From Pseudomonas sp. UBA5782 (GTDB lineage: Bacteria; Pseudomonadota; Gammaproteobacteria; Pseudomonadales; Pseudomonadaceae): DNA of 9,740 nucleotides. A model generated the notes under the pieces. That model worked only from the letters and a program-made list of their open reading frames with translations. It did not search any database and had not been told where the DNA came from. The DNA is taken from NCBI GenBank assembly GCA_002418465.1, contig DIEE01000030.1, positions 1 to 9,740 on the forward strand, read 5' to 3'. The stretch's first letter is position 1. Each line of letters starts with the position of its first letter. The position numbers and the translations under genes are program-made. Shown piece by piece: positions 6,274 to 9,740 of this stretch.

Positions 6274-6630
6274 TTACCAGCGCGGCCGGGGCGGGCCGTA
6301 GTAGTAGCCCGATGGAGGCGGTGGCGGGCCGTAATGCGGCGGGGGCATTCCGACCACCGGATAGGCCTGGTAGTAGACCGGTGCCGGCTGGTAATAAACC
6401 GGTTGCGGTGGCGGGTAGTAGACCGGCTGGGGCGGATAGTAGGCGATCGGTGCCGACTGCACGTAGACCCGTTCCGGCGCGCGCTGCGAGGCGACGAATA
6501 CCCCGCCGACCACCGCCCCGACTACAGCTCCCAATACCGCGTTGTCCGCGCCATGCCCGCGCGCCGCGGCCTGCCCGCTGAGCACGAGGCTGCCGACCAA
6601 GAGAGCAACCTGAGGGATGCGACCAAACAT
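6274..6630 (-). CDS. Exported Gly-zipper, Pro/Tyr-repeat small protein
   Basis: A 118-residue protein in three parts. Residues 1-23 form a signal peptide with a hydrophobic core and an AAA cleavage motif, and no lipobox cysteine. Residues 33-47 (LGAVVGAVVGGVFVA) are a short glycine-zipper membrane or oligomerisation segment. Residues 56-118 are low-complexity, built of PVYY-type units (QPVYYPP, QPVYYQP, APVYYQ), then HYGPPPPP and a GYYYGPPRPRW end. Similar small exported proteins are widespread in pseudomonads and annotated as glycine-zipper or hypothetical. The envelope location is inferred from the signal peptide. A strong site AGGAGG lies 5 nt before the ATG at 6630. It is a single-gene unit with a terminator at 6236-6260. 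The function is unknown; the tandem Tyr pairs suggest surface adhesion or peptidoglycan contact, but this is a guess. Confidence 0.82.
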   Translation of the reverse strand: MFGRIPQVALLVGSLVLSGQAAARGHGADNAVLGAVVGAVVGGVFVASQRAPERVYVQSAPIAYYPPQPVYYPPPQPVYYQPAPVYYQAYPVVGMPPPHYGPPPPPSGYYYGPPRPRW

Positions 6631-6924
6631 GTGTTCCTCCTGCCCGGAGAGTAGGGTCCGGGGCGATGTATCAGACCGCTAAACCAGCGCGGCGTGGAGT
6701 GGTCATAGGTAAAGGTTGTGTAAGCCCGGACAGGTGGTCAAACGGAACCTGGATGCGCGGGTCTGCCTCTCATCGTTTCGCGCTGCCGCGATCAAGACCT
6801 GCCGCTCGTCGCCGACGCCACGCCAAGTGGCCAATCGCCACGTAGTGTAAGCGGTTATCGATGCCGCTATTTTAAGCGAAATTACGCAATGAAGCGGCGA
6901 TCCCACAGATATCAAGAGAGATGT
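6631..6924. other. Divergent intergenic region, promoters expected
   Basis: This 294-nt gap separates the leftward Pro/Tyr gene from the rightward receiver gene, so it must hold promoters for both. AT-rich sequence near 6866-6890 is the likeliest place for the rightward promoter, but I find no clear -35/-10 pair on either strand. A leftward 70-codon frame here has no ribosome site or family signal. Confidence 0.45.
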
Positions 6925-7392
6925 ATGGACGAAGATTTATTGAGCAAGGAGGAGCAGAAAGCGTTGGCCGAGGCGGTCCACGAGCCGGATATCTCGCGGC
7001 CGGCCGTACTTCTGGTCGACGACGACGAAGCGTTCCGTGAGCTGCTTGCCGAGGTCTTCCATATTCACGGGATCCTTTGTTTTCCGGCCGATGGGGTCGA
7101 ATCGGCGATCCGTCTGCTGAAGAAGCGGGCGACCATTTCGCTGATCATCACCGATCTGCGCATGGGGCCGAGCGGCGGCCTCGAGCTGGTCCGCTGGGTG
7201 CGCGAATCGGAGCGCTCGGCGTTGCCGGTGGTGATCATGTCGGGGCAGGCGGACATGCAGGACGCGATCGAAGCGATGCATCTCAACGTCATCGATTTCC
7301 TGCTCAAGCCGGTGGACCTGCAGAACATGCTCAACCTGGTGCGCCGGGAACTGCGCATGGAAGATCCGTCGACACCGGACTTCGGAGCCTGA
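6925..7392 (+). CDS. Stand-alone response regulator receiver protein
   Basis: A 155-residue protein with one CheY-like receiver domain (about residues 27-145) and no output domain. The acidic pocket is Asp32-Asp33 in LLVDDDEAF, the phosphoacceptor is Asp77 in IITDLRM, the switch residue is Ser106 in VVIMSGQ, and the conserved lysine is Lys128 in LLKPVD. All residues needed for phosphorylation are present. About 26 residues before the domain are acidic and helical (MDEDLLSKEEQKALAEAVHE), an unusual extension for a single-domain receiver. The start at 6925 has AAGAGAG 4 nt before it; the in-frame ATG at 6889 has no ribosome site. It is followed after 1 nt by the 81-residue gene, so the two are probably co-translated. 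No histidine kinase is in the window. Its role, as a phosphorelay shuttle or a protein-binding switch, is inferred. Confidence 0.9.
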   Translation: MDEDLLSKEEQKALAEAVHEPDISRPAVLLVDDDEAFRELLAEVFHIHGILCFPADGVESAIRLLKKRATISLIITDLRMGPSGGLELVRWVRESERSALPVVIMSGQADMQDAIEAMHLNVIDFLLKPVDLQNMLNLVRRELRMEDPSTPDFGA

Positions 7393-7393
7393 A

Positions 7394-7639
7394 GTGACGG
7401 AAAAAGAGCTGCTCGCCACCCTCACGCAGATGGTCGCCACGGAGGATCTTCCGGACTTCACGCCGTCGATCACCGGCGCGCTGCTGTTCGAGACCCTGGT
7501 GGCCAACTGGGACGAGCTGAGCCCCGGCGTGCGCGGCAATCTGATGCTGGTGCTGAGCATCCTGACCAAGGAGCTTTCCGCCGAGTCGAAGGCCGAACGC
7601 ACCACCGCGCAGATTCTCGACAGAATCAGCCGACGTTGA
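7394..7639 (+). CDS. Small protein coupled to the receiver, function unknown
   Basis: An 81-residue protein starting with GTG one nucleotide after the TGA of the receiver gene, with GGAG at 7384-7387 six nt upstream. I do not recognise the family. It is mostly helical with amphipathic and Leu-rich stretches (ALLFETLVANW, GNLMLVLSILTKEL) and a charged basic end (ILDRISRR). It has no signal peptide, no membrane segment, no cysteine and no histidine. The lack of any His rules out a phosphotransfer (HPt) role. The tight spacing suggests its product works with, or binds, the upstream receiver. Codon use matches its neighbours. Whether the gene is real rests on the ribosome site, the coupling and the coding bias, which together are good evidence. 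Confidence 0.75.
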   Translation: MTEKELLATLTQMVATEDLPDFTPSITGALLFETLVANWDELSPGVRGNLMLVLSILTKELSAESKAERTTAQILDRISRR

Positions 7640-7772
7640 GCAAGCTCGCGCGAACCGGCGATTTCCTCCTTTGGTCTGCATTTGCAAATTGCCGGAATTA
7701 ACCGCGGACGGCTCGGTCTTTTGTTACAGGAGCGGTGCTCGTTACCGATAAAAATGCCAACGAATTCTAGCG

Positions 7773-8156
7773 GTGTCCGTTTTGCCTAAGTCCATCCTGA
7801 TTGTAGATGATGAGCCGTCGATCCTTTCCCTGCTGGTGGAGCACCTGGAGGGGAGTGGCTACGACGCCTTCGGCGCGGGCACCGCGCAGCAGGCGATCGC
7901 GCTGCTTGACGGTCAGCAGCCGGTCGATCTGCTGATTTCGGATTTTCGCCTGAACGACGGGATGAACGGCCTGATGGTCGCGGAGGCGGCGCTGCGTTCG
8001 CTGCCGGACATCAAGGTGCTGTTCATCAGCGGCCACCCCTACGAGGTCTGGGAAGCGGAGAGCTTCAAGCAGATGAATGCGCTGCTGCTGGGCAAGCCGT
8101 TCATGCTCGACCAGCTGGATCATTCGATCGACGAGCTGCTCGCGGTTGCCGAGTAA
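7773..8156 (+). CDS. Second stand-alone response regulator receiver protein
   Basis: A 127-residue single receiver domain. Asp12-Asp13 (ILIVDDEPS) form the acidic pocket, Asp57 (LISDFRL) is the phosphoacceptor, Ser86 (VLFISGHPYE) is the switch residue and Lys108 (LLGKPF) is the conserved lysine. The domain ends almost at the C-terminus, so there is no output domain. The ISGHPYE and KPFML context recalls receiver domains attached to hybrid sensor kinases, so the ancestor may have been a kinase-linked receiver. The start is uncertain: GTG at 7773 and TTG at 7782 are both in frame, and neither has a clear Shine-Dalgarno; an in-frame TAA at 7749 bars longer starts. It lies 133 nt after the small gene, so it may share the operon or have its own promoter. 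No kinase is nearby. Confidence 0.88.
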   Translation: MSVLPKSILIVDDEPSILSLLVEHLEGSGYDAFGAGTAQQAIALLDGQQPVDLLISDFRLNDGMNGLMVAEAALRSLPDIKVLFISGHPYEVWEAESFKQMNALLLGKPFMLDQLDHSIDELLAVAE

Positions 8157-8273
8157 GCTTCCCGCCTTCAGGACTCCGCTGCGGAATCGGCGTGCATGAT
8201 GCCGTTCGATTCATGCCGCAAAGGCTCGTGGTGAAGTTGTCGGTTTAGCGCCATAGTCCGAATCTGCGCCGAC

Positions 8274-8285
8274 CCGACCGGTCGG
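8274..8285. promoter_or_regulatory. 12-bp perfect palindrome, TetR-type operator candidate
   Basis: CCGACCGGTCGG is a perfect dyad whose right end is 26 nt before the oxidoreductase start. GACCGGTC-centred dyads are typical of TetR-family operators. Its position where a promoter is expected suggests repression of the downstream gene. The regulator itself is not in the window. Confidence 0.45.
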
Positions 8286-8311
8286 CTAGAACAATAAGAC
8301 GAGGCGTGCCC

Positions 8312-9740
8312 ATGAGCCGAACCCTCCATCACCGTGCCTGCCACCTGTGCGAAGCCATCTGCGGCCTGAACATCGAAACCGAAATCCAGGCCGACGGTTC
8401 GCAGCGCATCCTCTCGATCAAGGGCGACCCGGAAGACAGCTTCAGCCGCGGCCATATCTGCCCCAAAGCCATCGCCCTGCAGGATATCCAGGACGATCCC
8501 GACCGCCTGCGCCAGCCGATGCGCCGGGTCGGCAACGAATGGCAACCGATCGGCTGGGACGAGGCCTTCGCCTTCGCCGCCGAACGCCTGGCCGGCATCC
8601 AGGAGCGTTACGGGCGCAATGCGGTGGCGGTGTACCAGGGCAATCCCAGCGTGCACAACTACGGGCTGATGACTCACAGCAACTACTTCCTCGGCCTGCT
8701 GAAAACCCGCAATCGCTACTCGGCCACCTCGGTCGACCAGCTGCCGCACCACCTCACCAGCCACCTGATGTACGGCCACGGTCTGCTGATCCCGATCCCG
8801 GACATCGATCACACCGACTTCATGCTGATCCTTGGTGGCAATCCGCTGGCGTCCAACGGCAGCATCATGACCGTGCCCGACGTCGAGAAGCGTCTAAAGG
8901 CCCTGAAAGGCCGCGGCGGCCGGCTGGTGGTGGTCGACCCGCGACGCAGCGAAACGGCGGCGATCGCCGATCAGCACCTGTTCGTGCGCCCCGGCCAGGA
9001 CGCCGCGCTGCTGTTCGGTCTGCTCAATACGCTGTTCGAGGAAAACCTGACGCGCGCCACCCATCTGCCGGTCGAAGGCCTCGACGACGTGCGCCGCGCC
9101 GTCGCACCGTTCACCGCGGAAAGCATGGCGCCGCGTTGCGGTATCGCCGCCGGGCAGATCCGCCAGCTGGCGCGTGATTTTGCCGGTGCCGACAAGGCGG
9201 TGTGTTATGGGCGGATGGGGGTTTCCACCCAGGCTTTCGGTACCCTCTGCCAGTGGTTGGTGCAGATGATCAATCTGGTCAGCGGCAACCTGGATCGCGA
9301 GGGCGGCGTGCTCTGCACGGAGCCTGCGGTCGATCTGGTGGCAACCACCTCGGGCGGGCATTTCAATCGCTGGCAGAGCCGCGTCTCGGGCTTGCCTGAA
9401 TACGGCGGCGAGCTGCCGGTCTCGGCGCTCGCCGAAGAAATGCTCACGGCCGGCGAAGGCCAGGTCCGCGCGCTGATCAGCGTGGCCGGCAACCCGGTGC
9501 TTTCCACGCCCAACGGCCGGCAGATGGAGCAGGCGCTGGACGGGCTGGAGTTCATGCTCAGCATCGATCTGTACATCAACGAGTCGACCCGCTACGCCGA
9601 TCTGATCCTGCCGCCGACCTCGCCGCTGGAGCACGACCACTACGACGCCACCTTCAACCTGCTCGCGGTGCGCAATGTCACCCGCTTCAACGAGGCGGTG
9701 CTGGCCAAGCCGCAAGGAGCACTGGACGACTGGGAAATCT
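8312..9740 (+). CDS. Molybdopterin-dependent oxidoreductase (3' partial)
   Basis: The first 476 residues of a DMSO reductase/formate dehydrogenase superfamily catalytic subunit, read from ATG 8312 and open to the right edge; GAGG at 8301-8304 is the ribosome site. The N-terminal [4Fe-4S] ligands are Cys10, Cys13, Cys17 and Cys50 (CHLCEAIC, then ICPK). Cofactor-binding blocks follow: YQGNPSVHN (108-116), GGNPLASNG (175-183), VVDPRRSETA (207-216) and VRPGQDAAL (225-233), then AGNPVLS and YADLILPP near the edge. Where formate dehydrogenases carry Cys or Sec (near residue 140) this protein reads ATSVDQLPHH, with no cysteine between residues 51 and 290. There is no Tat signal, so it is probably cytoplasmic. 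Proteins with the same VDQ(L/M)P pattern are, as I recall, a widespread uncharacterised subfamily. The substrate is unknown. Confidence 0.9.
   Translation, partial: MSRTLHHRACHLCEAICGLNIETEIQADGSQRILSIKGDPEDSFSRGHICPKAIALQDIQDDPDRLRQPMRRVGNEWQPIGWDEAFAFAAERLAGIQERYGRNAVAVYQGNPSVHNYGLMTHSNYFLGLLKTRNRYSATSVDQLPHHLTSHLMYGHGLLIPIPDIDHTDFMLILGGNPLASNGSIMTVPDVEKRLKALKGRGGRLVVVDPRRSETAAIADQHLFVRPGQDAALLFGLLNTLFEENLTRATHLPVEGLDDVRRAVAPFTAESMAPRCGIAAGQIRQLARDFAGADKAVCYGRMGVSTQAFGTLCQWLVQMINLVSGNLDREGGVLCTEPAVDLVATTSGGHFNRWQSRVSGLPEYGGELPVSALAEEMLTAGEGQVRALISVAGNPVLSTPNGRQMEQALDGLEFMLSIDLYINESTRYADLILPPTSPLEHDHYDATFNLLAVRNVTRFNEAVLAKPQGALDDWEI

Noticed and set aside
6703..6915. Minus-strand 70-codon frame in the divergent gap
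   Set aside because: It has no ribosome site or recognisable features and overlaps the likely promoter region.
7671..7686. Sigma-54 (-24/-12) promoter before the second receiver
   Set aside because: The GG and GC elements are separated by 9 nt instead of the required 10.
7754..7789. 11-codon leader peptide overlapping the second receiver start
   Set aside because: It has no ribosome site and no attenuator-like hairpin or informative codons.
8894..9715. Long minus-strand open frame (273 codons)
   Set aside because: It lies wholly opposite the oxidoreductase gene, which has clear cofactor motifs.

Overview
The window looks like chromosomal DNA from a Pseudomonas-type gammaproteobacterium, perhaps the stutzeri/mendocina side of the genus. 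It has high GC, strongly GC-ending codons, a PutP and an ArgF closely resembling the Pseudomonas/enteric proteins, argF followed by an ABC ATPase gene (an arrangement I recall from P. aeruginosa), and a REP-like element with a GGGGCGAATTCATTCGCC core. The species assignment is inference; there is no rRNA or other marker. No phage, integron, insertion sequence, CRISPR array, tRNA or rRNA is visible.

Layout. (1) 1-1412, +: sodium/proline symporter PutP, missing about its first 27 residues off the left edge. (2) 1413-1727: a REP-like inverted pair inside a degenerate direct repeat, then a strong intrinsic terminator. (3) 1728-2159, +: a small helix-hairpin-helix (endonuclease III-like) gene cut by an in-frame TAG just before its HhH motif. 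(4) 2187-2480, -: the remnant of an alpha/beta-hydrolase gene with a frameshift and a damaged oxyanion motif, ending at an intact terminator. (5) 2680-3462, +: PhzF-family isomerase. (6) 3514-5528, -: argF (ornithine carbamoyltransferase) followed by an FbpC/PotA-like ABC ATPase, with stop and start codons overlapping as ATGA; a candidate promoter and ArgR half-site lie upstream. (7) 5880-6182 and 6274-6630, -: a membrane-anchored coiled-coil protein and an exported Gly-zipper, Pro/Tyr-repeat protein, separated by a terminator. (8) 6925-8156, +: two receiver-only response regulators flanking an 81-residue protein of unknown function. (9) 8312 to the right edge, +: a molybdopterin/[4Fe-4S] oxidoreductase of a subfamily without the active-site Cys/Sec, with a 12-bp palindromic operator-like site upstream.

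How they fit together. The argF-ABC pair is the one clear operon, followed by the receiver/81-residue pair. The rest are mostly single genes with their own terminators. The points most worth a second look are the amber-interrupted HhH gene, the output-less receiver cluster with its unknown small protein, and the oxidoreductase with a non-cysteine molybdenum site under a TetR-like palindrome. I do not see a clearly new multi-gene system such as a defence island; the best candidate for undescribed biology is the receiver cluster.
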